DNA from: Hoplostethus atlanticus
Lineage: Eukaryota; Chordata; Actinopteri; Trachichthyiformes; Trachichthyidae
DNA length: 64,000 nucleotides
Direction: 5' to 3'
Assembly (NCBI GenBank): GCA_034670405.1
Contig: JAXDDX010000212.1
Span: 62,001 to 126,000 of the forward strand
Both the position numbers and the translations under genes were made by a program. Below the pieces are notes generated by a model. It had not been told where the DNA came from, ran no database searches, and saw nothing but the letters and a program-made list of their open reading frames with translations. Below are positions 37,459-48,159 of the stretch, in pieces (position 1 is the first letter of the stretch; the number at the start of each line of letters is the position of its first letter).

Positions 37459-37572
37459 CATGTAAACACATGTTACATTGCTATACTTGAGAGAACATTA
37501 GCATTAACCCTAAAATACCCACTTGCAGAAGTGAGGAGCAACAAAGTGTTTTAGGAACAACTCAGAAATAGG

Positions 37573-37620
<48 letters not shown>

Positions 37621-40419
37621 CTCTTTTTGGGCAGACCAGCGATCTGCAGGTGACTGTTGATCTGGTCAACGTTGATCAGAAGAGGCTCGGTCCATGTGAA
37701 GGTCAGGTCAGGACCTTTCCTCCACGCCGGGCTGTCGGCCATGTTAGAAAATACATGTTGATGATGGTTCACCCACGTTGGCTTGACTCTCCGACAGCAG
37801 CAGGTCAGCCAGGTCAGCCAGGTCAGCCAGGTCAGCACTACGGTGATGTCAGCAGTGTGCAGGCCCGTCTGTATTACAACCATTCATTCTAAGTGCAACT
37901 GACTCTCGCTGGTTCAGGTTCAGGGAGCAGCATGCAGGGTGGGTGATGTGTTCAGGGACCACGGGGATAGATTGGACTTACCTTTGAACACCGAACACTT
38001 CCTGGGAGATTTTTGCTCCTTTCGCCTTTTTACTCACTGTGGATTTTCCACTGCAGTATAGAAGTCGATGGAATTAGTACAAACAAAAATGTGTTTTGTG
38101 CAGTATAAAACAGCTATAATGTCATAAATCATAAAGAAAGAAAAAACAGAAACTGAATTTCTTTGAAAATCTATTTTACAAAATAGAACAGAATCTCCAA
38201 AAAAAATATTTTCCCCACGTCTTAAAAATGTTGGAAGAAAAATTGAGGCCTCCACATTCGTTATATATATATATATATGTATGTATGTATAACATATTTA
38301 CAACTGCTACAGTATCTTTTCATACCAAGTTACCAAGACATTTAGCTCTTGATGAGATTCAAGGAATTGTTGAGACGTCACTGAAAATGGCAGCAGAAGC
38401 ATTCAGGGTTCCCCTCAAGATTTCTATTATTTAATAGAATCTCTGGAGCACTAACGGTTTATTTTTGGTGGATTTTGGAGTTTTGGGATTTTGATGCATG
38501 GAGAATCAGGTGATGTTTGATGAAAATCTGAAACATTTCCATCTTAGATGTGTTTAGGTTTCCTGACGCGACCGATACCAGAGCAGGAAGCTTTTTACAC
38601 GATCTGGAAATGACAAATGTTTTTTTTACATAATGCAGGTAAAGGGAAAAACGTTCAGAGGGTTAGCAGGGAATGTCTCATCTACAGTTCCCCCTGCATC
38701 CTCAACCCAGTCCAGTGATGTTACACACACACACACACACACGCACACACACACACACACACTTCTTTATCTTTATGACAACCACTCACTCCCCAACAGT
38801 CCTAATTGTAATCTAAACCATGAACCGAGTCCTGAATGTAAGTTATCCCCCTGAAGTGAAGCGTTTCGGCGATGGCCACGTGCGGCTGCCTGCTTGTCGT
38901 GGTGCCAGGACCCTTTGTCAGACAGCTCCATCCCCAAAGCGTCAACACCATAAATTACTACCATGCGCCCGAAGAATGCATGGACCTCCCTGATCGAGAA
39001 TAAGAGGCTTGAGCCATATGGAGCCGTGGCATTTTATATTAATATGAGCCGGTCAAAACAAGACAGTGTGTTTTCTCGCCGGGTGCACTGTAAAAAATGT
39101 CCATCCTAACCAGTAATTTAATCTTATATTGATATTATATTGTCCTGAAGACAACTGTGCTGACAGGGTGTTTCAATACAACTCAGTTTGTTACAGTGCA
39201 TACAGTACATGTTCTACAGTGAGGTGATGACATCCTGATTCAAACCAATTCAAAATAAGTCTCTTTTTTCTAGAACTTTCTGAGGTAGGTCGAAATTCTC
39301 TCACCCTATTGGGAGATGCTTTCACTTGTTTTAAAGAAAAATAGAACTTTAAGCCTCAATATAAGATTCAATTACTAGTTAAAATGGACATTTTGTTTTT
39401 TCATAGTTTTGAGTTGAACTGGGAAGCTCAGGCGTGTCATATCAAGTTAAACAGATATACAAGATTTGATAAAGGTGACATATACAAACATACAAAATAA
39501 TTGATAGCACAAAATGAAAAGAAAAATAAGATTTAAGACTCAATATGAGATTCAATTACTTGTTAAGATGGATTTATTTTTTTACAGTGTACCCGACCGG
39601 TACTTGTTTGGAGTTAGTTAGTGTAGTGTTGTTTTCCAAACCTGCAGTTTGGATGTTTTATTAAACTTTAAACATCGTTTTGATAAAGAGCAATTATCAA
39701 TTATATAAATTGATCCTGAATTATGACTGAAAATAAAACACGTTGTTAAAAACTCTTAGTGATGATCCAATACCAAACTAACTCCACTAGATGACCAACA
39801 AGTTCACTCCTGTTTTCTGGGGTCATCATTATCAATCATTATCAATACAGCCAATCTAAATACTGTTTACATTTCCCATTAAAAGAAATCAGATTAAAAC
39901 ACTTTCTCTACAGTAATCCAGTCAGTAATCCAGTCAGTAATCCAGTCAGTAATCCAGTCAGTAATCCAGTCAGTAATCCATACTCATACAGTCTACAGTG
40001 TTGAAAATGTCAGCAGTGTGTCTATTTTACCCCTCAGCTGTTTCTATTCTGTTTTATTGCTTCAGTATTTTATTGTTTATACTGTTCCTGTTCTTAGTCC
40101 TGATTACAGAATCTGGTTTTCTACTGAATCACTTTCCCTCCTGCAGCGACCCGATAAAGTTTCATCTTCTCTCGTTCCTGCCAGGCGTCTGGATGCCAAC
40201 GTCATCGCCGGTCTGCCGGCCGCCTCCTTCAGGGGCCTCACGTCCCTGCGTCACCTTTGGCTGGATGACAACGTCCTGACACAAGTGCCTGTTGATGCTC
40301 TGGCCGGCCTGCCGGCGCTGCAGGCCGTGACCCTCAACCTCAACAGCATCACACACATCCCCGACCGGGCCTTCCACTCCCTCCACCACCTGGTGGTGCT
40401 GTGAGTAACGCTGTCTGCT

Positions 40420-40459
<40 letters not shown>

Positions 40460-40501
40460 TCCCTCTCTCTCTCTCTCTGTCTCTCTCTCTCTCCCCCTCT
40501 G

Positions 40502-40584
<83 letters not shown>

Positions 40585-40650
40585 TCCCTCTCTCTCTCTC
40601 TGTCTCTCTCTCTCTCTCTCTCCCTCTCCCTCTCTCTCTCTCCCCCTCTG

Positions 40651-40713
<63 letters not shown>

Positions 40714-40737
40714 CCTCTCTCTGTCTCTCTCTCTCCC

Positions 40738-40774
<37 letters not shown>

Positions 40775-43050
40775 ACCAGTAAAGCATGCTGGTTTTCTTC
40801 TTCGCTTTCCCATTATAAGCCACGCCTCTCCCCTCTGACCCCAGACATCTCCATGACAACCAGATCCACTCTCTGGGCGGGAGGTGCTTTGACGGTCTGC
40901 ACAACCTCGAGACCCTGTGAGTTGACCTTTGACCTCAAGCTGAGCACGTGCATGTGACGAACCATCAGACAACAAACGTGTTATGTGCACGACCCGGCTG
41001 AAACAGGTCGAGGACTCATGAATGGTTTTACTGTTGTTTTTAGAGACAAGCTGAATTATGTTGAAAGTCTCGTCTTGGTTTCACAGATTCTGTTACTTGT
41101 TAAAATGAACATTTTTTACAGTGTAGTTTACATTTCGGTACTTGGTATTTTCATCCTCTGAAGATTCACACGTTTGGGGTGTTTATCACAAAATAAGAAT
41201 AAGTCCTCTGGAGGAGATATCCTAGCCGGTGACGATCCCACTTTTATTAACTGGATCTTTTACACTTCAGATATTTCATGATGAACTTTTTTTTTCCCTC
41301 CCAAAATCGAAACAAACCTCAAAAACAAGTGCAGTAAAACAGTCGAACTAAAAGGCAGAGCGGCTCAGAGCCAGGGCAGGTATGGTTTGAGTTCGGCTTT
41401 ACCGGAAAGCTCTCTGGCTCGGCCCTAAGTGAGCCACCACTGCAGTTCAAACGGCCTCATCTGGCGCGTCGCAGCGCGCGGCCACAACACAGCCCGCTGA
41501 CAATTACCCTCAATCTAGGACGCACGTGTTTTCCTGACTGTTTGGATGCAACACCCAAACAAGCCCTGAGGCGACGTGGGGCGAGCGGCGCACCGGGACA
41601 GACAGACGGGTGGTGGTGGGGGGGGGGTAATGATACAGAACTATTTGGAAGGGAAAGGAAATTGCAGAGCAGAACAACAAGAAAAACTCATTTGTCTTTT
41701 CATTTGACTTTTCAACACAACATGATGCTGAAGACATTTTCTGTGTCGGTTTGTTGTTATGAAGAGACATTCATGTTGACCCCGTCCTCTTTCAGGATGC
41801 AGAGTGGTAACCCCGTCACCCTCCTAACAACCTTTGATTTTCACATTCTAACTTTAATTGGAGGATTCCTGCTCCTCTGTGGGTTGATAAAACTCTACCA
41901 CCCTTTTGTCTACGAAACTCTTTCAAAACCAGTCAAATGAACTGAAACGAGTCAAAAACCAGGCTGTGAGTCTGAGCTGCTGAGAAGTGATATGTAGAGG
42001 CGTCACAGCATAATGCATCTGGCTGGCATTTATCTAGATTGGCCTATTACGACGTAGAGCTATATAAGATAGATCCGCTTGCGGTCTCTTTGTTTCTCAG
42101 CAGACGTACACATGGGAGGAAAGGAAGGCCACGTCTTCTATAGACCAGCACAGACAGACTCCATTTTGTCTACAACATTTTAGACCTATTCACTCATTTT
42201 ATTTATTTCATATATTTTCACTTAATAGTTTCTAGTGTTTAAATTGCTGGTTGGGTCTGTTACCCCTCAGTTGCTTTATTTGTATTTATTTCATCTTCTC
42301 TTTGCTGTGACAACAACACTTTTCAGCACAGGAATCATTAAAGTTTCATAATCTCCTCTAATATCTATATATCTTGATATATTATAAATAATAAATAACA
42401 GGATGTTCCTTTGAAGAGTTCATTCCCAAAAGTTATATATCCATTTTGGAAACAAATACCCTGAAATGTATCATTCAGTTTTTTAAGACACCTAGACGCC
42501 TTTAAAAAGTGAAATCATTAGTTTCCATTTCGTCAGAGTGGATTTAAATCACCGATCTGTTTTAATGTCACATGTTGTAATTAATGGAGGTCCTCTTCGC
42601 ACTACTCCATCTGACTCCCCCCCTTCACCGTCGTGGTTCAGTCTCCTACTGAGTCGTTCTGGAACAGATTCCCACCAGTACAATAGTCGACTGTAGCGCG
42701 AGCCGGAGGGAAGCTGAACTGTGACTGTCGTGGTTTCACTCCTCTGTCGCTTCAGGATCAGGAAGTAGATGAGCACAAAACGACCTGATTGGTGGAACAC
42801 CAGTTAGGTTGAACCTCTACAGAACAGTATAATACTACTACTACTAGTAGTAGTATAGTAGTGGTATAGTAGTAGTAGTGATATTAGCATTAGTATCATT
42901 AGTATTAACAAGACTAAATTCTTCTTCTCTCCAGAGATCTGCGCTCCAACAGACTGACCAGTTTTCCTGCAGCCATCAGCGTCCTGAGCAGCCTGAGGGA
43001 GCTGTGAGTCCTTGAACACACCGTCTGACTGTCATACATACATTCATACA

Positions 43051-43081
<31 letters not shown>

Positions 43082-46000
43082 CTCCAAATTGTTGATTTTT
43101 ACAAACTAAGAAAAGCAGATTTTTTAGCAGTGTGTTTTGAAAGGGCTTCATCAGCCTGAGGGCTTGTGGGCTCGTGGATGTGATCCTTGAACTGAAGTTC
43201 CTGAAGAGTTATGAGGTTTTCACACAACACCAGTGAACTTGCATCCCTGCAGCCACACAACACTGCACATTTAAACTAAGTCTTGAACGTCCGTCCTGCA
43301 GGAACCTCCACAGCAACAACATTAACGCCATCCCAGAATATGCCTTCGCCAGAAACCCGTCCCTGGAGACAATGTGGGTACCGAGCTTCTTATACTTACA
43401 CTGACAAAACTGTGAGGAAGGCAATAAACAACACCCCATAATAATACCTTTTACATGAGTATTTATTTCTACTATCACTATCACATTTTACCAAAACAAC
43501 CACGATTCCACAGCGTTCGGTGTTTTCCAACTTTCTACCATTACATGGGCTCTGCCTTGCTCACATTATTGCCTGAATCCTGTTATACATGCATTTTTGA
43601 TGTGCATGTAAACGTGACCATTAATGTCGTGGAGTCATGGAACTGACTCAAGACAGACATGAACAAAACAAAAAAGAAAAACTATAGCTCGGGAAGAGAC
43701 ATTAGTAGTAAAGTAATAATCCACAACATGTTTATTGTTCTGCTCCTCTCACACATCAGTGATCCACCTCTACCAGGTCAGGTCGGTCTTTCCTGGGAGA
43801 CAGGAAGTGATGCGTTCTTCATTTGTCTGAAACAAACAGAAGAACCAAGTTACTGAACCGGTTTGCTGAACTCTGATTCTCCTCCAACAGAAACATCCAG
43901 AACAACCCTGTTCAGGTTGTGGGGCGCTCGGCCTTCCAGCAGCTCCCTGAGCTCCGGACTCTGTAAGGCACCATCTATATATCCTCCTTCAACCAGGTGA
44001 CCTCTGACCTCCCTGTAGAGGGGCAGTATCACATAGTTGTAATGTAATATATATCAACGACCACATCTTCACCATCTGGTAAAAAGTGATCGCTGGCACG
44101 AAATAAATCTCTCATCCATGTGAAGACGTTTCCCTGCAACAGAACAACACATGGACTCCTCCATGTTTCTGTGGGTTTCATCCTGAAGTAGATGGTGTTT
44201 TGAAATGAAACCCGTTTGTACTGCAGACATTGTTTAGACTACATTTACTTAAATTAATGTTGTTTTCTTTCTGGACGGGGAGCCTCTTCGTCTCCTCCAG
44301 CACCAAAACTAAACTACAACACAAAAACAAGCGGGTCTTTGTTGCCTCTGGATTCTCCTCTTAGATCGCTGAGTGGAACCGCCGGCATCACGGCGTTCCC
44401 AGACCTCACCGGAACAAATGGACTGGACACCCTGTAAGCCACCAAACCCCCGTCGTCGTTCTGTCGCGTTGATGCTTGCCACCCGGCGGACACTTTCATC
44501 CAAACCGCTGTATAGTACCATTACAGCAGACGTGTTTAGCATCGGCTGCCCCAGTGGGAACCTCAGCAGGGTTCCACTGATGTGGGCGATGAAGGGCGAT
44601 ATTCAAAATACTTAAATTCAACCAGTTTTGTGACAAACATTATAAGTATTCAGGGTTTCTCACTAATTCTCCTCATGTCAGGATGGAAAATCCTCTGAAA
44701 CAGCATTTAGACCAACATGGGACACTAAAACTCTCCATTGAAGCTCAGAGTAGTGAGATGGTTTTAGTGTCAGCAGGGTGACCCCCCACCTCGTCAGTGG
44801 TAGGGGAGCTCTGGGAGACATTAACGCCTTTAAATGAAGAATAAACACAAAAAAAACATTATTGAACTATTAATCAAATACATTAAATGTGAAAATAAAG
44901 GTTTTCCAGTAGCTGTGGTCAGAGAGGAACCTCCATCATACCAGTCTAACCCAGACAGACACTGTTGAGTTGTAGTGATCAGACAGAAAACATCACAGAT
45001 CACTTTAATAAAGATTCAATAAAATGAAAGAATTAAAACATTTAACAATCCATTGATGATCTAACTGATTGCGTAATCTCTCCATCCAGCTCCATCACCG
45101 GTACCCACATCTCCACATTACCCAGCACCCTCTGTGAGGACCTACCCAACCTCCAGCAGCTGTAAGTCTCTTCTTCTTCTATTCCTCATGTTGCTGACGT
45201 TCTGATCCAGAGCTACTGGGACGCTTAGACAGGAACATGTTGGAGATGTGAGGTTTTCACCCAACCAAAACAGACCATGTGACCTGCTGTCTGTGTGCAG
45301 GGACCTGTCACAAAACCTGATCCAGAGTCTGCCCAGCTTCAGCGGCTGTAGAAAGATCCAGAACATGTAAGCGGCTGATTACATTCGATTGTTTTCATTT
45401 TTTCATGTTTATCTTCTTGTTATTTTATCGTCTTGACTGATTTTGTCTTTCCAGAGATCTGCGTCATAACTCCATACATCAGGTCCACCCAGGCACCTTC
45501 CAGCGCATGAAGCACCTTAGATCACTGTGAGTGACAGGAGCTCTGAAGTCAGATCAGTCTGACAGAAAACACATTTTGATGACAAACATTTTGTTCTGGT
45601 AGAAATGGACATCATGACAATATGGACCAGAGTGATACATCCAGCCAGTGATGCCGCCATGTTTCAATGAAAATGACCTATAACCTTTTCTCAGATGTCT
45701 GTCGTTTCCATGGTTACCAAAACAGTTATTTCTAGATATTAACATAATCACAGTAAAGGATGTGCGCACAGGCAGAAATAATCTCATTGGTTGAGTTATA
45801 CCTCAGTGGGCGGAGCCAACGGAGGAAAACTCCAATTATTATTATTTCTACCTATGTGCTTTGAAAAGCAGAATGTCACACTATGTATTTTCAGTTGATA
45901 TTTAGCCCCGCCCCCTCTTCTCTCCTTCAGTGACCTCACCTCCAACCGACTCTCCTCCATCTCCTTGGAGGATCTTCAGGGCCTCACCCATCTGAAGCTG

Positions 46001-48095
46001 GCTGGGAACCTGGAGCTGAGAGCCACCCTGCCCCTCCACCAGCTCCCCAGACTCCGGTAATATGAGGGGGGTCCTGGTGCTTATATAGTATTTTACAAGA
46101 GTTTTTATTTTACAAAGGTTTCATGGGCCCAAGGGTCGTGGAACTCACTGGACACATAAACGACCAAGTAAATGTTCAAGTGACAAAAGTTAAAAGTCCC
46201 TATTTGCTGTTTGGTGTTTTCCAGCAGTATTTCCAGTCTCAGTCCTGGTGTGTTTTGTTCCCAGGCTGGCTGAGTCGTTCGAGTCCAAGAGCTCCTTGAC
46301 CCGGAGCCCCGTCGGCATGGACAGCATCAGTAAGAAGTCTTTTTTGACTCTTCAAAGTGCTCATGGTGAGCACGACAGTAGCCAAGATAGACCAGAATGC
46401 AATGCAGCCACAGCTTCCATCTTTGTGTATCTGTCGGTAGCGTGTGAAACACATTGCCCTCTTCAACGGCTTCTTTGCATCGCTCTCTCTCCACCTACAG
46501 TACACAGCACAAAGAGCCCCCTTCTCCAAGGGTTGTCGAAAGGCATTCTGGGAAATGTAGGAAATCACTAATTGAAGTAGACGAGGCAGGTTTAGGGGAA
46601 AGTAAATTACAAGAAGAACACTTCACAAAATAACTCCTGAATGTATTGAACACCAGACTGGGGATCAGAGGATGGATCGTCCTTTAACTTTAAAATTAAA
46701 CTTTGCTTCTTCTTCTCTCACAGAGAAACGAGATCCGGAGGTCTGGACCGTCTGCTGGTCCCCAACACCAGGTCAGTCAGCTGATACCCAACATCTGAAG
46801 AGACACAAACTATTACAATTGGACTGAAGTAAAACCAATTACTGTCCCTTTTAAAGGACAGCAGGCAGCTTAAAGGGGAATTCTGGTATTTTTAAACCTG
46901 GGCCCTATTGTACAGATTTTGGGGTCTAAATGACGAATAGGTGCAAAAAGTTTTGGAATTGATCCGGTAGATCGCCTCAGACGGCAGCGAAACGGGCTGC
47001 AATGGCTGCAACGTAATCCGTTGGTGGATCTCATTTTTGAGTGAAGATCTTCATTATATAAATGTGATTCTCTTCTGTATCTTACCGATCGATATTCACT
47101 AATAATGAAACCCTCATCCTCCGTCTCCAGGTCCAGCCCAGAGCTCATTGGCTCCCTGGTTGGTTCAGTTCAGCGTGCGCTTCTTCCTCATCCTCTCCAT
47201 CACCTTCAACTTCCTGGTTCTGGTCTCCATCTTCTCCTCGTCGGCTCCTCGGCCTCCCACCCAGCATCTCCTCGGCGTCCTCTTCTCGCTTCGTTTCCTC
47301 GCGGGCCTCTCTGGCGCCACGTTTGATGTGACAGACGTTACAACCGCCGACCACTCCGGCGCTTTCGGCCCGCGGGTGGAGATGGAGGCGGGATCTGGAG
47401 TCACAGGCTTCCTGTTTGCTCTCTCCTCTGAGGCCTGCGTCTTCCTCACGGTGGCCGTCATCTTGGAGCACAAAAACCTGAGCGACGACCTGAACTGGCC
47501 GACGGCTGGGAGGAGTCTGCTGGGTCACGGCGGCATTCGGGTCACCTCTGTGCTTTGTTGCGCCCTGGCTCTGGCTGTCACTGCCTTGCCTCTTATTGTT
47601 ACGGGTGAGGTTAGCGTCTCCTCTCCCTGCGAGGCCTTCTCCCTGAGACGCTCGGTGTGTTGGGGTTACGACACCGCCCTGGCGTTGATCAATGCCCTCT
47701 GTCACCTGTTAATGACCTTCACCCACACGTGTCCTCGCCGTCATCGGGAGGAAGTAAAGCTGAGCGGCGTCTGGGGCGGCGGCACCACCAACATGATGAC
47801 TTTCCTTCTCCTCACAAACACCTTGCTTTCCTCATCCGCCGCCCTGCTGTCCTTCTCCTCCCTGCTCCACCTCCCAGACGTCTCCGGACCCACGGCGCTG
47901 CTCATCGCGGCCCTTCCTGCCTGTCTGGATCCGCTGATCTACATGATCCTCAGTCCACATTTTAGAGAGGATCTTCGGCGTTTCCTCCATCAGACGTCGG
48001 ACAGGCTGGAGACACAACAAAACACTGGACGTTTGTCTGTGAAGCCAGAGGATGAACAATCCTGTAAATCCATGCTTGTCTCTGTCTCACTGTAA
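28813..48095 (+). CDS. lgr5: lgr5-like leucine-rich-repeat G-protein-coupled receptor, divergent
   Basis: A plasma-membrane receptor; LGR5 binds R-spondins and potentiates Wnt signalling. Sixteen coding exons: 28813-29003, 33709-33780, 35942-36013, 36537-36608, 40185-40400, 40845-40916, 42935-43003, 43302-43373, 43891-43962, 44365-44433, 45090-45161, 45301-45366, 45455-45526, 45931-46056, 46265-46329 plus 46724-46771 (hinge), and 47131-48095 (counting the hinge pair as two gives sixteen). They total 2391 nt, 796 residues plus stop, against about 907 in human LGR5. LRR exons are 66-72 nt, or 216 nt for three repeats, in phase 2 as in mammals. [18 protein letters not shown] and [14 protein letters not shown] are nearly mammalian, whereas the hinge and seven-helix part are strongly diverged. 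Position between ptprb and zfc3h1 supports LGR5 over LGR4 or LGR6. Confidence 0.9.
31345..31803 (-). other. Unrecognised 152-codon open frame in lgr5 intron 1
   Basis: The predicted protein is normal in composition (mixed charged and hydrophobic, [20 protein letters not shown]) and not a simple repeat. I do not recognise a family. It could be a fragment of a retrocopy or transposon protein, or chance. No splice sites were established. Confidence 0.25.
31927..32434. repeat. 20-bp minisatellite, about 25 copies
   Basis: Units of gctgatgatgttgaggacca alternate with variants (aactgatgatgttgagaaca). Three units fit exactly 60 bp. Open frames across it on the minus strand ([15 protein letters not shown]) are by-products. 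Confidence 0.97.
32703..32754. repeat. (GT)n microsatellite
   Basis: About 23 uninterrupted GT units. Confidence 0.97.
33100..33345 (+). repeat. Interspersed repeat, copy B (lgr5 intron 1)
   Basis: Second copy of the element at 24060-24430, with gggaattgaaccctgg, ggtaaatgtctccgtcc, aactacttcctgtttctag and cgtctcctccatgtaat. Confidence 0.65.
33709..36608 (+). CDS. lgr5: lgr5 exons 2-4: LRRs 1-3
   Basis: Three 72-nt exons at 33709-33780, 35942-36013 and 36537-36608, each one 24-residue repeat in phase 2: [22 protein letters not shown] and [11 protein letters not shown]. The acceptors are catccag, cctgcag and atacag. Repeats of this region form part of the R-spondin-binding face in mammalian LGR5. 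Confidence 0.9.
34060..34215 (-). mobile_element. tRNA-headed SINE fragment (minus)
   Basis: Contains gggattgaacctgtgacctt and ctaaccaccgggccacc, the reverse complement of a tRNA-like head with A and B boxes. Similar endings are at 10965-11090 and 54135-54190. Confidence 0.5.
34300..34485 (+). mobile_element. SINE with conserved central body
   Basis: Contains a B-box-like aggtttgatccc, ctgaagtgtcctggagcaag, and ends in gtcgctctggataagaacgt followed by cagctgaaa, the widely conserved core and tail of vertebrate SINEs. Confidence 0.65.
34541..35350. mobile_element. MITE-like element carrying an internal 45-bp minisatellite
   Basis: The left end (ttggtcagtttaccagtggtgatgagaac...) is repeated inverted at the right (ctctcatcacttgggtgggttggccaa), the same ends as the element at 16365-16950. 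The interior holds a single copy near 34615-34660 and an array at 34920-35238 of the palindromic unit. No transposase frame. Confidence 0.7.
34920..35238. repeat. 45-bp minisatellite, inverted relative to 4990-5338
   Basis: Seven copies of tactatcactcaacatatcg followed by tatgctaaagtgttagcatg, the reverse complement of the 4990 array unit. Open frames cross it on both strands and are not genes. Confidence 0.95.
36788..36998. mobile_element. Small MITE with perfect 19-bp terminal inverted repeats
   Basis: ctccgtccacactacgccg at 36788-36806 is the exact reverse complement of cggcgtagtgtggacggag at 36980-36998. A further cacactacgccgacg string lies inside at 36944-36958. The element is 211 bp, non-coding, in lgr5 intron 4. 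Confidence 0.85.
37188..37208. repeat. Poly-G tract
   Basis: A run of about 14 G residues next to a GGA-rich stretch. Confidence 0.85.
37400..37457. repeat. (AC)n microsatellite
   Basis: About 28 AC units with one interruption. Confidence 0.97.
37573..37617. repeat. (AC)n microsatellite
   Basis: About 22 AC units, only 116 bp after the previous one. Confidence 0.97.
37799..37838. repeat. 9-bp tandem repeat (CCAGGTCAG)
   Basis: Four near-perfect copies. Confidence 0.85.
38722..38762. repeat. (AC)n microsatellite
   Basis: About 20 AC units with one G. Confidence 0.97.
39910..39980. repeat. 12-bp tandem repeat (AGTAATCCAGTC)
   Basis: About six copies shortly before lgr5 exon 5. Confidence 0.9.
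40185..40916 (+). CDS. lgr5: lgr5 exons 5-6: four LRRs
   Basis: Exon 40185-40400 (216 nt) fuses three repeats, as in mammals: [22 protein letters not shown] and [11 protein letters not shown]. Exon 40845-40916 adds [18 protein letters not shown]. The intron between them is filled mostly by a CT-rich tract. Confidence 0.92.
40421..40775 (+). repeat. (CT)n tract filling lgr5 intron 5
   Basis: About 355 bp of CT with scattered CCT and GT interruptions inside a 444-bp intron. The antisense reads as a long Arg-Glu frame; neither strand is a gene. Confidence 0.97.
41000..42934 (+). other. lgr5 intron 6
   Basis: No coding exon seen. A plus-strand frame of 132 codons at 41542-41940 shows no domain and no splice context. 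TAC/TAG trinucleotide repeats lie at 42832-42880. Confidence 0.55.
42935..44433 (+). CDS. lgr5: lgr5 exons 7-10: four LRRs
   Basis: Exons 42935-43003 (69 nt), 43302-43373 (72), 43891-43962 (72) and 44365-44433 (69) have the same unusual lengths as mammalian LGR5. Repeat starts are [33 protein letters not shown] and [16 protein letters not shown]. Confidence 0.92.
43033..43080. repeat. (CATA)n tetranucleotide repeat
   Basis: About ten cata units directly after lgr5 exon 7. Confidence 0.95.
45090..46056 (+). CDS. lgr5: lgr5 exons 11-14: C-terminal LRRs
   Basis: Exons 45090-45161 (72 nt), 45301-45366 (66), 45455-45526 (72) and 45931-46056 (126). The 66-nt exon carries [16 protein letters not shown] and the 126-nt exon [17 protein letters not shown] then HLKLAGN, both lengths as in mammals. 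A 72-nt repeat exon expected between the last two is not found. Confidence 0.9.
46265..46771 (+). CDS. lgr5: lgr5 hinge exons (reduced)
   Basis: Exon 46265-46329 (65 nt, phase 2 to 1) encodes [20 protein letters not shown] and exon 46724-46771 (48 nt) encodes [15 protein letters not shown]. Phases join exactly. [11 protein letters not shown] aligns with VQCSPSPGP before helix 1 of mammalian LGR5. The CCAFGVC cysteine cluster typical of LGR hinges is absent; only one cysteine remains. The 46265 exon is the least certain of the gene. Confidence 0.68.
47131..48095 (+). CDS. lgr5: lgr5 last exon: seven-transmembrane domain and tail
   Basis: This single exon encodes the whole rhodopsin-like domain, as in other LGRs. 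Helices are recognisable: [20 protein letters not shown] (TM1), [16 protein letters not shown] (TM3), [17 protein letters not shown] (TM4), [13 protein letters not shown] (TM6) and [20 protein letters not shown] (TM7 and helix 8). Departures from LGR5: the TM3-base ERG is EH, the TM7 NPLLY is DPLIY, and the TM3-top GC cysteine is replaced. The tail is short, ending [11 protein letters not shown]. Stop TAA at 48093. Confidence 0.9.
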
Positions 48096-48131
48096 GAGGT
48101 CTTTCTCTACACGGCTGCTTTGTTACTTCTC

Positions 48132-48137
48132 AATAAA
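48132..48137 (+). terminator. lgr5 poly(A) signal
   Basis: AATAAA 37 nt after the lgr5 stop codon, giving a very short 3' UTR if used. Confidence 0.7.
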
Positions 48138-48159
48138 GTCAAGTGATGAAGGTCAAGGC

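Noticed and set aside
40349..40990. 213-codon Arg/Glu minus-strand frame and 145-codon Ser/Leu plus-strand frame
   Set aside because: Both are translations of the CT microsatellite in lgr5 intron 5.
41542..41940. 132-codon plus-strand frame in lgr5 intron 6
   Set aside because: No LRR or other domain, no phase-2 splice sites, and lgr5 exons on both sides join without it.
47145..47705. 186-codon minus-strand frame opposite the lgr5 last exon
   Set aside because: Antisense of a GC-rich coding exon whose sense strand is clearly a seven-helix receptor.
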